The translations under genes and the position numbers were made by a program. A model generated the notes under the pieces. That model was not told where the DNA came from. It ran no database searches and saw only the letters and a list, made by a program, of their open reading frames with translations. This document shows positions 1-7,771 of a DNA stretch of 64,000 bases, in pieces (the stretch's first letter is position 1; every line of letters begins with the position of its first letter). This DNA is from Lactobacillus sp. ESL0677 (GTDB taxonomy: Bacteria > Bacillota > Bacilli > Lactobacillales > Lactobacillaceae): assembly GCF_029392875.1 (NCBI RefSeq), contig NZ_CP113946.1, positions 1,798,001 through 1,862,000 of the forward strand. The letters are read 5' to 3'.

Positions 1-735
1 ATCACGAGCTGCGCCAACTTTCAAACCAGCTAAAATACCTGAACCATCATCACGTGGGCCATCAGAATAAACATTCTTCTTGTAGCCAAGTGGATCCCAC
101 TTTTGCATTAATTCAGGATTACCACCGTAACCACCGGTACAAATAATGACACCTTTAGTTGCAGCATATTCAGTCTTAGCACCAGAAGCACGATCACTGG
201 TAATAACGCCAGTAACCTTTCCGCTATCGTCAGTTACTAATTCTTCAAGTTTAGTATTGTACTTCAGCGTTACGCCTAGTTCCTTAACCTTATCAATCAT
301 CCAGTCACCATAATGAGCCCAATCATTATCTGGAGTTGTTAAGGCTAATTCTGTATTGAAAGCAGTATTAACGATTGTTTCATAATTAGCATCAGGTTGT
401 ACTCGTAAAACAGCGTTGTGTGGCTTCATGATATTATCTTCAAGCCAGTTAGCTGTTTCATCAGTGTGATTAGCCCATGTCCAAAGCAAACGTTCATCAA
501 CATTGCCTTGATAGAACAAAGTTAAGAAGTTCATTAACTTAGCTTTATCAACCTTAATTCCTGCTCTTCTTTGAGCATTACTATCCAATGCGGCAAAGAA
601 TGAACGAAACAAGAACTGTGAACTACCAGACTTGTCAATCAATAATACCTTGGCGCCTTTTTCAGCAGCAGCCATAGCAGCCATAGCGCCGGCATTGCTG
701 GCACCAGCAACAATTACATCATAACTATTTGCCAT
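1..735 (-). CDS. FAD-dependent oxidoreductase of the fumarate reductase flavoprotein family, 3' part outside the window
   Basis: The 245 codons visible are the N-terminal half of a flavoprotein; the reading frame is open to base 1, so the C-terminus lies outside the window. It begins MANSYDVIVAGAS after a GAGGGAG ribosome binding site. The dinucleotide-binding motif is the unusual GASNAG rather than GGGxAG. It is clearly paralogous, along its whole visible length, to the complete protein at 3189-4676. The family (FAD_binding_2) reduces or dehydrogenates carbon-carbon double bonds in organic acids, steroids or cinnamates; the substrate here is unknown. A LysR gene lies just upstream, as it does for the paralogue, which suggests substrate-responsive control. 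A weak catabolite-control-like site (TTAATACGCTTTCA, 769-782) lies upstream. Confidence 0.85.
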   Translation of the reverse strand, partial: MANSYDVIVAGASNAGAMAAMAAAEKGAKVLLIDKSGSSQFLFRSFFAALDSNAQRRAGIKVDKAKLMNFLTLFYQGNVDERLLWTWANHTDETANWLEDNIMKPHNAVLRVQPDANYETIVNTAFNTELALTTPDNDWAHYGDWMIDKVKELGVTLKYNTKLEELVTDDSGKVTGVITSDRASGAKTEYAATKGVIICTGGYGGNPELMQKWDPLGYKKNVYSDGPRDDGSGILAGLKVGAARD

Positions 736-817
736 TTTTCTCCCTCACTTCTTTTAAAATTTTGTTTTTTAATACGCTTTCATAATACTATGAATAACGT
801 GAACTTCTGCACCATAT

Positions 818-844
818 TTAGAATTGAGGATTACCAAATGGAAT
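818..844 (-). promoter_or_regulatory. Conserved upstream element shared by the two flavoprotein genes
   Basis: The 27-bp block starting TTAGAATT and ending AAATGGAAT matches 23 of 27 positions with the block at 4754-4780 upstream of the paralogous flavoprotein. The surrounding intergenic sequence is not conserved to this degree. It is a candidate LysR-regulator binding site or promoter part. Function is inferred from conservation and position only. Confidence 0.45.
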
Positions 845-864
845 AGCCAAACTTTTTAAACAGC

Positions 865-912
865 AAAAAAAGCCTGCCATTGCAATATTTAATTGCATCA
901 AGCAGACTTTTT
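865..912 (-). terminator. Rho-independent terminator after the first LysR gene
   Basis: On the minus strand AGTCTGC...GCAAT pairs with ATTGC...GCAGGCT and is followed by seven T residues. It separates the LysR gene at 941-1840 from the downstream flavoprotein gene. Confidence 0.8.
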
Positions 913-940
913 AAAATTCATCAAAATTGTGTTAATTATT

Positions 941-1840
941 TTACTTAGGAAGAAATTCCATAATTGATTTCTTAAATATTTCGCAAACCTGTTCCAAAAT
1001 TTTTACATTAGTAAATGATTCCATATAGGCGATGCCATATGGTGAAATTTCATGATAATCAATTGGAATATACTTTGCGCCACTGTTTTGATAATCAGCG
1101 ATGAAGTTAGGCAAAATGCCATAGCCCCAGCCAGCTTTAACATAAATATCCATTGCCAAAAAGTCCTGTACGAACCTGACATGGCGCATTCCCATTTCTT
1201 CAATTAATGAATTTTGGTATTTTATTTGGACGTTCAGTGAACTATTAGGATCTATCAAAAAAATATCCTTCCCCTTTAAATCCTTAAGAGTAATTAACTT
1301 TTTTTGCGCTAATTTAGAATCTTCAGGACAAGCTACCACGAAATGCCCCGATATTAACGGCTCGAACTTAACATCATCGACTATGTCAACATCATCACGA
1401 GCAATTGCACAAATATCAACATGGTGATTAAGCAATTCACTGATTGAATTATTCAACACAAAAACAAACTGAACATGCAAATTACTGCCTGACTCACGCA
1501 ATTTTCGCAAAAACAATGGCAAAACTTCTTGCTCTAACGGCGTATCACAAACACCAATGCGTAATAGATTACCAGCATCATTTTTTTGACTCTGTAAATA
1601 AGCCACAGTATAGTCCATATCATCTAGAACATTGCGCGCAACATGATAAAAATATCTGCCAGCATTAGTTAAAGAAATTCGGTGATGTGCACGATTAATT
1701 AGAGTCACGCCAATAGTATTTTCCAGGTCCTTAATATTCTTAGAAACAGCCGATTGTGAAAAATTTAATTGCTCGGCAGCAATGGTAAAACTGGAATTAT
1801 CAATAGCCTTAATAAAGCAGCGTAATTGGGTAAAATTCAT
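941..1840 (-). CDS. LysR-family transcriptional regulator A
   Basis: A 299-residue LysR regulator with an N-terminal winged helix-turn-helix (about residues 1-65; NFTQLRCF..SFTIAAEQL..SQSAVSKNIKDLE) and a C-terminal effector-binding domain. The frame is open 45 codons further upstream. The start at 1840 was chosen because MNFTQL is the family start, because GGA lies 8 bases before it, and because the paralogue at 4884-5777 has the same arrangement. The two regulators share very similar N-terminal and effector domains. Each sits immediately upstream of a flavoprotein gene in the same orientation, so this one probably controls the partial flavoprotein gene at 1-735. The effector is unknown. Confidence 0.88.
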   Translation of the reverse strand: MNFTQLRCFIKAIDNSSFTIAAEQLNFSQSAVSKNIKDLENTIGVTLINRAHHRISLTNAGRYFYHVARNVLDDMDYTVAYLQSQKNDAGNLLRIGVCDTPLEQEVLPLFLRKLRESGSNLHVQFVFVLNNSISELLNHHVDICAIARDDVDIVDDVKFEPLISGHFVVACPEDSKLAQKKLITLKDLKGKDIFLIDPNSSLNVQIKYQNSLIEEMGMRHVRFVQDFLAMDIYVKAGWGYGILPNFIADYQNSGAKYIPIDYHEISPYGIAYMESFTNVKILEQVCEIFKKSIMEFLPK

Positions 1841-1971
1841 TTTCATCATCCATTCAACGTATAGTTTTACTTTATTATACGTTAATTTATAAGGCTTTTC
1901 ATGAAAAGATGAATTTTCAATATAAAAGGGAAGGTATTTTCCCTTCCCTTTTAACTCTTTTTGATGGTCAA

Positions 1972-3165
1972 TCATCTTTTACCCTTATTCGCATCAGGTA
2001 AAATCAACATAATAATGATTGTCATTGCAGTAACAATGGCTTCAATCATAAAGTTAGCTGCAAAGCTGCGACCAGCAATAGCTGAAATAAATACTGGTAC
2101 AAAGTATGACAATAAAGTTGAAGCCATACCAACTATCCCGCCAGCACTACCAGCATATTTTGGTCCAATCTCTGGAAATGAAATTGGCATTGATTGAACA
2201 ATTGGACCAGTCATTGCACCCAGTAGACCTCCGATAATTAAGTTAATAATTAATGGTGTCCCCATTGGAACATACCAGGTAATAAACATTGAGCATGCAG
2301 CAATTGCAGTTACCGAACACATAAATATCTTAGCGTGCTTCAACTTATTAATAATTGTTGGTCCAACCATTGAACCGAAGAAACTACCAACTGTAGCAAC
2401 TGCGGCCATCACGCCAGCAGAAGCACTCGACATCCCACGCCCCAAAGTAAAGGCTTGGGGTAAAATTCCTGAGTATGCCATTGAGGCAGCCATTCCACAA
2501 CCACCACACAAGGCTACTAACCAAGTATTCTTACTCTTAATCGCAACCTTAACGTATTTCATTGCCGGCTCTGATGGTGGTACTACCTCACCTTTTGGCG
2601 CATCCTTGGCAAACAATGCCCAACAGATTGAAAGAATTAACAAAACTGTTGATGAAAACATGTATGCTGTTTTTACATCAGGAAATAAAGGATTAGTAAT
2701 CTGCGATAACATAATTCCGATACTGGCTGAGGCAAAGAAAACTCCCATCGCAACATTGGTATCTTGCTTAAACCAGATACCAAAAATCTTAATCGTATTC
2801 GTACTCAAAATTGACATATATACGCCGAACATCAATAACATCAGCATCATAGTCACAAAATTATTAGCAATAATTCTACCATAAGCTCCAAGTACAGAAA
2901 CAATACAACCAACCATCACAACTTTTTTAGCACCAAACTTATCTGCTAGTGATCCCGCTGGAATACTCATCACTACAGCAACTAGCATTGGCGCCATCAA
3001 TAAACTAGAAAATTGCGGCTGCGTTAAATGCAGTGCTGGCATGATTTTAGTAGCCAAGGCAGAAACTTGAAATTGAATATAATTACTAATAATATCCATT
3101 GAAGCTGCCAAGGCCAAGATTACCCAGCGATAATTAGATAATTTGGGCATTTGTTTAACTTCCAT
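1972..3165 (-). CDS. MFS transporter A
   Basis: A 397-residue major facilitator protein with about twelve hydrophobic segments and an MFS motif A in the loop between segments 2 and 3 (GSLADKFGAKKV). It starts MEVKQMPKLSNYRW after an AAAGGAAAT site. The gene begins 23 bases after the flavoprotein at 3189-4676, so the two are probably one operon: the transporter would import the substrate, or exchange substrate and product, of the flavoprotein. Two close paralogues lie at 6552-7742 and 7772-8965. The family resembles organic-anion and nitrate/cyanate-type MFS carriers, but the substrate cannot be read from the sequence. Confidence 0.85.
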   Translation of the reverse strand: MEVKQMPKLSNYRWVILALAASMDIISNYIQFQVSALATKIMPALHLTQPQFSSLLMAPMLVAVVMSIPAGSLADKFGAKKVVMVGCIVSVLGAYGRIIANNFVTMMLMLLMFGVYMSILSTNTIKIFGIWFKQDTNVAMGVFFASASIGIMLSQITNPLFPDVKTAYMFSSTVLLILSICWALFAKDAPKGEVVPPSEPAMKYVKVAIKSKNTWLVALCGGCGMAASMAYSGILPQAFTLGRGMSSASAGVMAAVATVGSFFGSMVGPTIINKLKHAKIFMCSVTAIAACSMFITWYVPMGTPLIINLIIGGLLGAMTGPIVQSMPISFPEIGPKYAGSAGGIVGMASTLLSYFVPVFISAIAGRSFAANFMIEAIVTAMTIIIMLILPDANKGKR

Positions 3166-3188
3166 CTTTATTTCCTTTCAACTGAAAA

Positions 3189-4676
3189 TTAATTTTTCGC
3201 AGCATTTTGGCCAGCCAAACGACCAAAAGTTTGAGCACGACTACATGCAAGTCCAGGAATTCGATCAGGATAGCTGCCCCAGAAAAAGCCACCACTAGCA
3301 TTTCCTGCTGCGTACAAATGAGGAATTGCATCACCGGCTTCATTGATTACTTGCATCTTGGTATTAATCCGCAAGCCATCAAGAGTAGCTAATAAGCGTC
3401 CGCCCATTAAAATACCGTAATATGGTGCTTGATCAACTGGGAACAATCTAGACGGTTCTTTACCAAGTGTCGTATCCTGCTTTTGTGTGCACATCTTGTT
3501 GTAGCAACGAACACTAGCAGCTAATTTTTCTGCCGGTAATTGTAATTTTTCTGCTAATTCTTCAATTGTGTCAGCTTTTTGTGCTGTGCCATCATCTAGT
3601 CGTCTTTGAACTTCAGCTTTTGCGCCTTCGATATTATAAATTCCTGGCCAGCCTAAACGAGAACATCCCAATGTGTGGAATTGCTCAAGATGGTTCAAGG
3701 TCTCATCATTAAAAATGACTGCTTCAAGGTATCCCGGCTGCTTAGAAGCACTATTAATATCAAATTCATACGGTAAACTTTCATTACTAAACCGTTCACC
3801 CTTTAAGTTGACCTTTAACAATGGATATGAACCCAGCCAGAAGTAACCAAAGCCGCGATAGTCAATTACATAATGCTCTTTTGCGTTCGTACCTGGCTTA
3901 ACGCCACCACGATCAAAAATAGTTTCAGCCGGTTCCTCATCGCGAGCAGCACCAACAGCTAATCCAGCTAAAATACCTGAACCGTCATCTCTTGGACTAT
4001 CTGAATAAACATTTTTCTTTAAACCTAGCGGGTCCCACTTAGCCATTAGCTCTTTATTGGCGCCATATCCTCCTGTACATAAAATCACACCCTTAGTTGC
4101 GTGATATTCAGTTGTCGCACCACTTTCACGATCACTAGCAACAATCCCAGTAACAATACCATCTTCAGCCGTAATTAGCTTTTCTAATTTGGTATTGTAC
4201 TTTAGCGTTACTCCTAGTTCCTTAACCTTATCAATCATCCATGTTCCGTAATGTGCCCAATCAGTATTATCCTTAGTTGCAATAACATTTTCTGTTGGAA
4301 AAGCCGTGTTAACAATCGACTCATAATGTGCATCAGGCTCAGCCATAATATGGCCACCATTAGGCTTTAAAATATTATCTTCAAGCCAATTAACCGTATC
4401 AGCACTGTGATTAACCCACGTCCATAAGAGACGTTGATCAACATTAGATTGAGCAAACAACGTTAAGAAATTAATTAGTTTTGCTTTATCAATCTTTATG
4501 CCCGCCTTTTTTTGAGCGTTAGAGTCAACTGCAGCAATTGAAGAACGGTAGAGATATTGTGAACTCCCCATCTTATCAATTAACAAAACTTTAGCGCCTT
4601 TTTCGGCTGCTGCCATTGCAGCCATACCTCCTGAATTGCTTGCTCCAGCAACGATTACATCGTAAGTATTTTCCAT
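3189..4676 (-). CDS. FAD-dependent oxidoreductase of the fumarate/urocanate reductase flavoprotein family
   Basis: Complete 495-residue FAD_binding_2 protein. The N-terminal FAD motif reads VIVAGASNSGG (about residues 8-18), and the second FAD-contact region is near the C-terminus (HLYAAGNASGGFFWG). There is no FMN-binding domain, no signal peptide and no haem motif, unlike two-domain hydroxycinnamate or fumarate reductases of other lactic acid bacteria. It is therefore probably cytoplasmic and needs a separate electron donor. It shares an operon with MFS A and is preceded by LysR B. The family suggests reduction of a double bond in an organic acid as an electron sink. Ketosteroid-dehydrogenase-like activity is the alternative. 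Confidence 0.85.
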   Translation of the reverse strand: MENTYDVIVAGASNSGGMAAMAAAEKGAKVLLIDKMGSSQYLYRSSIAAVDSNAQKKAGIKIDKAKLINFLTLFAQSNVDQRLLWTWVNHSADTVNWLEDNILKPNGGHIMAEPDAHYESIVNTAFPTENVIATKDNTDWAHYGTWMIDKVKELGVTLKYNTKLEKLITAEDGIVTGIVASDRESGATTEYHATKGVILCTGGYGANKELMAKWDPLGLKKNVYSDSPRDDGSGILAGLAVGAARDEEPAETIFDRGGVKPGTNAKEHYVIDYRGFGYFWLGSYPLLKVNLKGERFSNESLPYEFDINSASKQPGYLEAVIFNDETLNHLEQFHTLGCSRLGWPGIYNIEGAKAEVQRRLDDGTAQKADTIEELAEKLQLPAEKLAASVRCYNKMCTQKQDTTLGKEPSRLFPVDQAPYYGILMGGRLLATLDGLRINTKMQVINEAGDAIPHLYAAGNASGGFFWGSYPDRIPGLACSRAQTFGRLAGQNAAKN

Positions 4677-4735
4677 ACAAATTCCTGCTTTCCTTTAACA
4701 ACTTCCAATACACTATTAAATTAACATGTGAATTA

Positions 4736-4780
4736 GTTATCTTAACAAGCTCATTAGAATTTAAGATAACGAAATGGAAT
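4736..4780 (-). promoter_or_regulatory. Inverted repeat and conserved element upstream of the flavoprotein operon
   Basis: GTTATCTTA (4736-4744) and TAAGATAAC (4762-4770) form a perfect 9-base inverted repeat with a 17-base spacer. The right arm lies inside the 27-bp element (4754-4780) shared with the site at 818-844. This is a plausible operator for the adjacent LysR regulator. The inverted repeat is present only in this copy. Confidence 0.5.
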
Positions 4781-4823
4781 GTCTCAGTCGGCCGGCTAGT
4801 CTTCCGTGCTTTTTTGGCAAAAC

Positions 4824-4868
4824 AAAAAAAGTATATTGTCAGTCCTACTGGTAAACCAACAATATACT
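4824..4868 (-). terminator. Terminator after LysR B
   Basis: On the minus strand AGTATATTGT pairs with ACAATATACT (one mismatch region in the loop side) and is followed by seven T residues. Confidence 0.75.
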
Positions 4869-4883
4869 CTTGCTATCTGTAAA

Positions 4884-5777
4884 TTAATTATTAACAGTTG
4901 CCTTAATTGCGTCTTTAAATACCTGAATGATTTTTGAAATATCGACATCCTTGGCTACTGAGCCAATATAAGCCAGTCCATAAGGTGGAATTCCAGCATA
5001 ATCTAAAGGCACATAAACTACGTCTTTATTTTCAAAATCAGCGATAAAATTCGGCAATATGCCTAAGCCAAAATTTGCTTTGACATAAATACCCATTGTA
5101 AAAAAGTCCTGCACAAATCTGATGTGTTCAAGTCCAATTTGAGCAATCAACGAATTTTGCATTTGAAAACTAAAGGAATTATTAGGATCAAACATAAATA
5201 ATTTTTGATCTTTTAAATCAGCCAAGGTTATCTTTTCTTGTTCACTCAAAGGCGAGCCAGCTGGGCAAGCAACCACAAAGCCACCAGGAATTAAAGTTTC
5301 AAATTTAACATCCCCTACAACATCAATTGAGTCGCGAGAAATAACACAGACATCGACGCGATGATTAAGTAAAACCGACACAGTATTAGTTAAAATATCC
5401 ACAAGTTGAATTTCCAACTTACTATCGGCTCGATGCAATTTCTGTAAAACCAGCGGCATTAACCTTTGCTCAAGGGGTGTATTGGAAAAGCCAATACGGA
5501 TTAAGTCGCCCACCTTATTTTTCTGGCTTTTTAAATATTCACTAGCATAATCCATATCGTCAACTACATTACGAGCAACTTTATAAAAGTACTTACCAGC
5601 ATTGGTCAGCGAAATTCGGTGATGGCCACGATTAATCAGTGTTACTTCCAGTTCATTTTCTAAATCCTTAATATTCTTAGATACAGCAGGTTGCGTGAAA
5701 TTCAAAGCCTCGGCTGCAATTGTAAAGCTTGAATTATCCACAGCTTTTACAAAACAATGTAATTGAGTAAAATTCAT
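4884..5777 (-). CDS. LysR-family transcriptional regulator B
   Basis: A 297-residue LysR regulator, paralogous to the one at 941-1840: helix-turn-helix in residues 1-65 (SFTIAAEALNFTQPAVSKNIKDLE), effector domain after about residue 90 (GDLIRIGFSNTPLEQ). The frame extends 8 codons upstream, but AGGA lies 8 bases before the ATG at 5777, which fixes the start there. It is codirectional with and directly upstream of the flavoprotein/MFS operon, which it most likely controls. Its own terminator follows. Confidence 0.88.
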   Translation of the reverse strand: MNFTQLHCFVKAVDNSSFTIAAEALNFTQPAVSKNIKDLENELEVTLINRGHHRISLTNAGKYFYKVARNVVDDMDYASEYLKSQKNKVGDLIRIGFSNTPLEQRLMPLVLQKLHRADSKLEIQLVDILTNTVSVLLNHRVDVCVISRDSIDVVGDVKFETLIPGGFVVACPAGSPLSEQEKITLADLKDQKLFMFDPNNSFSFQMQNSLIAQIGLEHIRFVQDFFTMGIYVKANFGLGILPNFIADFENKDVVYVPLDYAGIPPYGLAYIGSVAKDVDISKIIQVFKDAIKATVNN

Positions 5778-5844
5778 TTTTGCATTCCTGTTCATAAACA
5801 TCTTTTATGTTAATTATATACTAAATGTAAGGCTTTTCAAAAAG

Positions 5845-6000
5845 TTGTTAAATTGTTTGCTTTTTTGCTATAATACAGTTGTGAGTAGTCCTGTTGGTGT
5901 CAGAACTTCTTAACATAGGTTTCCGCTTAAAAAGCGGTGACTTAACGATATTTGACTGATAACCGTCTTTGTCTTTGTGAACTAGAGCGGTTATTTGCTT
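5845..6000 (+). ncRNA. Candidate antisense RNA, left copy (orphan)
   Basis: A TTGTTA...TATAAT promoter (-10 at 5869-5874, 18-base spacing) is followed by a roughly 120-base transcript. It contains a CCGCTT/AAGCGG hairpin (5926-5938) and a terminator-like hairpin ending GAGCGGTTATTTG. It is a diverged duplicate of the antisense RNA at 6018-6160. No toxin ORF overlaps this copy, so it appears to be an orphan. Confidence 0.5.
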
Positions 6001-6017
6001 GCTTTTTACAACCATGC

Positions 6018-6160
6018 TATAATATGGCTGTAAATAAAAAGAAGCCCCGTTGACATCAGGACTTCTTAACATGAGTTTCCGCTTAAAAAGCGGTGACTTA
6101 GACAATTAACTGTTAACCGCCTTTGTCTGCTGAACTAGAGCGGTTATTTGTTTGCTTTAA
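6018..6160 (+). ncRNA. Candidate antitoxin RNA overlapping the 3' end of the holin-like toxin mRNA
   Basis: The promoter TTGCTT-17-TATAAT (-10 at 6018-6023) drives a transcript starting near 6030. It carries the same CCGCTT/AAGCGG hairpin and an AACCGC...GCGGTT hairpin near 6107-6146. It is antisense to the last codons and 3' untranslated region of the toxin gene 6144-6305, as in TxpA/RatA-type type I modules. Promoter and overlap are visible; function is inferred. Confidence 0.55.
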
Positions 6161-6305
6161 ATTTTTTTAAAGCAGCCTTCAAGCTACTAAAAGCATTAAC
6201 TAAGCTAGTAATTTCAGTAATTAAGCTGACTAATTGCTTAACTACTGTTACCAATACCAAGATAATCACTGCAACAGTTAATCCGAAGGCAATAACAGTA
6301 TCCAT
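6144..6305 (-). CDS. Holin-like type I toxin peptide
   Basis: A 53-residue peptide starting MDTVIAFGLT. One long hydrophobic helix (about residues 4-33) is followed by a lysine-rich tail (KKFKANK). This is the layout of the small holin-like/TxpA-type membrane toxins of Firmicutes. An extended -10 promoter (TGCTATAAT, minus strand near 6424-6432) would give a leader of about 110 bases. The mRNA probably ends at the hairpin 6035-6062 (AGAAGTCC/GGGGCTTCT plus T run), so about 110 bases of its 3' end pair with the convergent RNA at 6018-6160. The ATG is preceded by AAAGGATTAGTCAGG, a rather distant ribosome binding site. Confidence 0.65.
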   Translation of the reverse strand: MDTVIAFGLTVAVIILVLVTVVKQLVSLITEITSLVNAFSSLKAALKKFKANK

Positions 6306-6423
6306 GTGTACCTGACTAATCCTTTCTTTAGGATTCTGAACTTAATAGTTGTTACACCATAAGCACCACTTCCTCAGTTTAGAAATTAGTCACCGCATTC
6401 TAGCTTCATCTCATGTTCAATTA

Positions 6424-6432
6424 ATTATAGCA
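6424..6432 (-). promoter_or_regulatory. Extended -10 promoter of the holin-like toxin gene
   Basis: Minus strand TGCTATAAT, a perfect -10 with a TGN extension. No good -35 is seen. The predicted leader between here and the toxin ATG holds no ORF longer than a few codons. Confidence 0.5.
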
Positions 6433-6507
6433 AAATTAGCTGCAAATTTTGCAACTTTCAAAACATTTTTCAAATTAATATTATAAACAATGTAAATTGC
6501 TTGTATC

Positions 6508-6543
6508 AAAAAAGGTGATGAGCTTTTCGTTCATCACCTTTAA
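6508..6543 (-). terminator. Terminator after MFS B
   Basis: Minus strand AAAGGTGATGAAC/GCTCATCACCTTT hairpin followed by a T run, directly after the stop codon of the gene at 6552-7742. Confidence 0.85.
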
Positions 6544-6551
6544 TTTTTCTA

Positions 6552-7742
6552 TTACTTAACGTGGTTGGCATCTGGCAAAATCGTGATAAAGATCATCGTT
6601 GCAGCAGTCAAAACTGCTTGAATACCAAACGTAACCATGAAATTCTGTCCAGCTATTGCTGAAATAATAACTGTAAAGATATATGAAAGTAATAGTTGAA
6701 TGGTACCAACTAAACCACCGGCACTACCAGCATATTTAGGACCAATCTCTGGAAATGCAGCAACCATGCCTTGCATCAGTGGGCCATTAGCTGCTCCAAA
6801 GAAACCACCAATAACCAAGTTCGCCATCATTAATCCGCCCATTGGCACAAACCAAGTAGCAAAAATTGAAATTGCAGCAACGATTCTAGTTAAAAGCATA
6901 AATGGCTTAGCTTTATTAAGATTATTAGTAACAGCTGGAGCAATTAGCGATCCAAGCAAACTTCCGATAGTTGCAACAGAGGCTATCGCACCAGCAGAAG
7001 CTACTGCTACTCCTCTACCATTAATCAGCGCTTGCGGCAAAATTCCAGTAAATGACATAGTTGCAGCTGAACCGATTCCTCCAGTAATACCAACTAACCA
7101 AGTCTTCTTACTTTTGACAACAACACTCAAATATTTAGTAACTGGTTCAGACTTAGGTACTTGTTCGCCTTCAGGCGTATCTTTAACAAACAAAATCCAC
7201 AGAACAGTCAAAACCAGTAAAACTGTTGATGAAAAAATATAGGCTGCCTGCACATTAGCAAATAGTGAATTAGTCAATTGCGACAACGTAATCCCGATAC
7301 TTGCTGAAGCAAAGAAAATTCCCATTGCAACGTTAGTATCTTGCTTAAACCAAGTACTAAAAATTTTAATCGTATTTGCATTCAGCAGCGCCATATAGAC
7401 ACCAAACATCATTAACACTAGCATCATAGTGATAAAGCTGTGTGCAAATAGTCTACCATAAGCACCAATTACCGATACAATACAGCCAATAGTTACTACT
7501 CTTTTAGCACCAAACTTGTCAGCTAGCATCCCACTTGGGATACTTAAAAATACAGCAACTAGCATTGGTGCCATTAGCAAACTTGAAAATTGTGCTGTTG
7601 AAATATGCAATTGCGGCATAATTTGCGTAGCTAAAGCGGAAATCTGAAACTGAGTATAATTGCTTATCATATCCATTAACGCGATGATTCCCAAAATAAC
7701 CCAGCGATAACTTGATAGAACTGGTAATTTTTTTGCTTCCAT
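6552..7742 (-). CDS. MFS transporter B
   Basis: A 396-residue major facilitator protein starting MEAKKLPVLSSYRWV, with about twelve membrane helices and motif A (GMLADKFGAKRVV). It is closely similar to MFS A and MFS C. It lies 29 bases downstream of MFS C in the same orientation and ends at a terminator, so it is the second gene of a two-transporter operon. No catabolic gene sits in this operon. The pair may serve the flavoproteins or the sulfotransferase nearby. Confidence 0.85.
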   Translation of the reverse strand: MEAKKLPVLSSYRWVILGIIALMDMISNYTQFQISALATQIMPQLHISTAQFSSLLMAPMLVAVFLSIPSGMLADKFGAKRVVTIGCIVSVIGAYGRLFAHSFITMMLVLMMFGVYMALLNANTIKIFSTWFKQDTNVAMGIFFASASIGITLSQLTNSLFANVQAAYIFSSTVLLVLTVLWILFVKDTPEGEQVPKSEPVTKYLSVVVKSKKTWLVGITGGIGSAATMSFTGILPQALINGRGVAVASAGAIASVATIGSLLGSLIAPAVTNNLNKAKPFMLLTRIVAAISIFATWFVPMGGLMMANLVIGGFFGAANGPLMQGMVAAFPEIGPKYAGSAGGLVGTIQLLLSYIFTVIISAIAGQNFMVTFGIQAVLTAATMIFITILPDANHVK

Positions 7743-7771
7743 AATTTTTATTTCTTTCCTTAAAATGATTT

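Noticed and set aside
769..782. Confident cre site before the partial flavoprotein gene
   Set aside because: Only 12 of 14 positions match and in an AT-rich region, so it is mentioned in the gene entry but not listed as a site.
6700..7242. 180-codon plus-strand ORF inside MFS B
   Set aside because: A shadow of the MFS gene on the opposite strand, with proline-rich low-complexity translation and no binding site.
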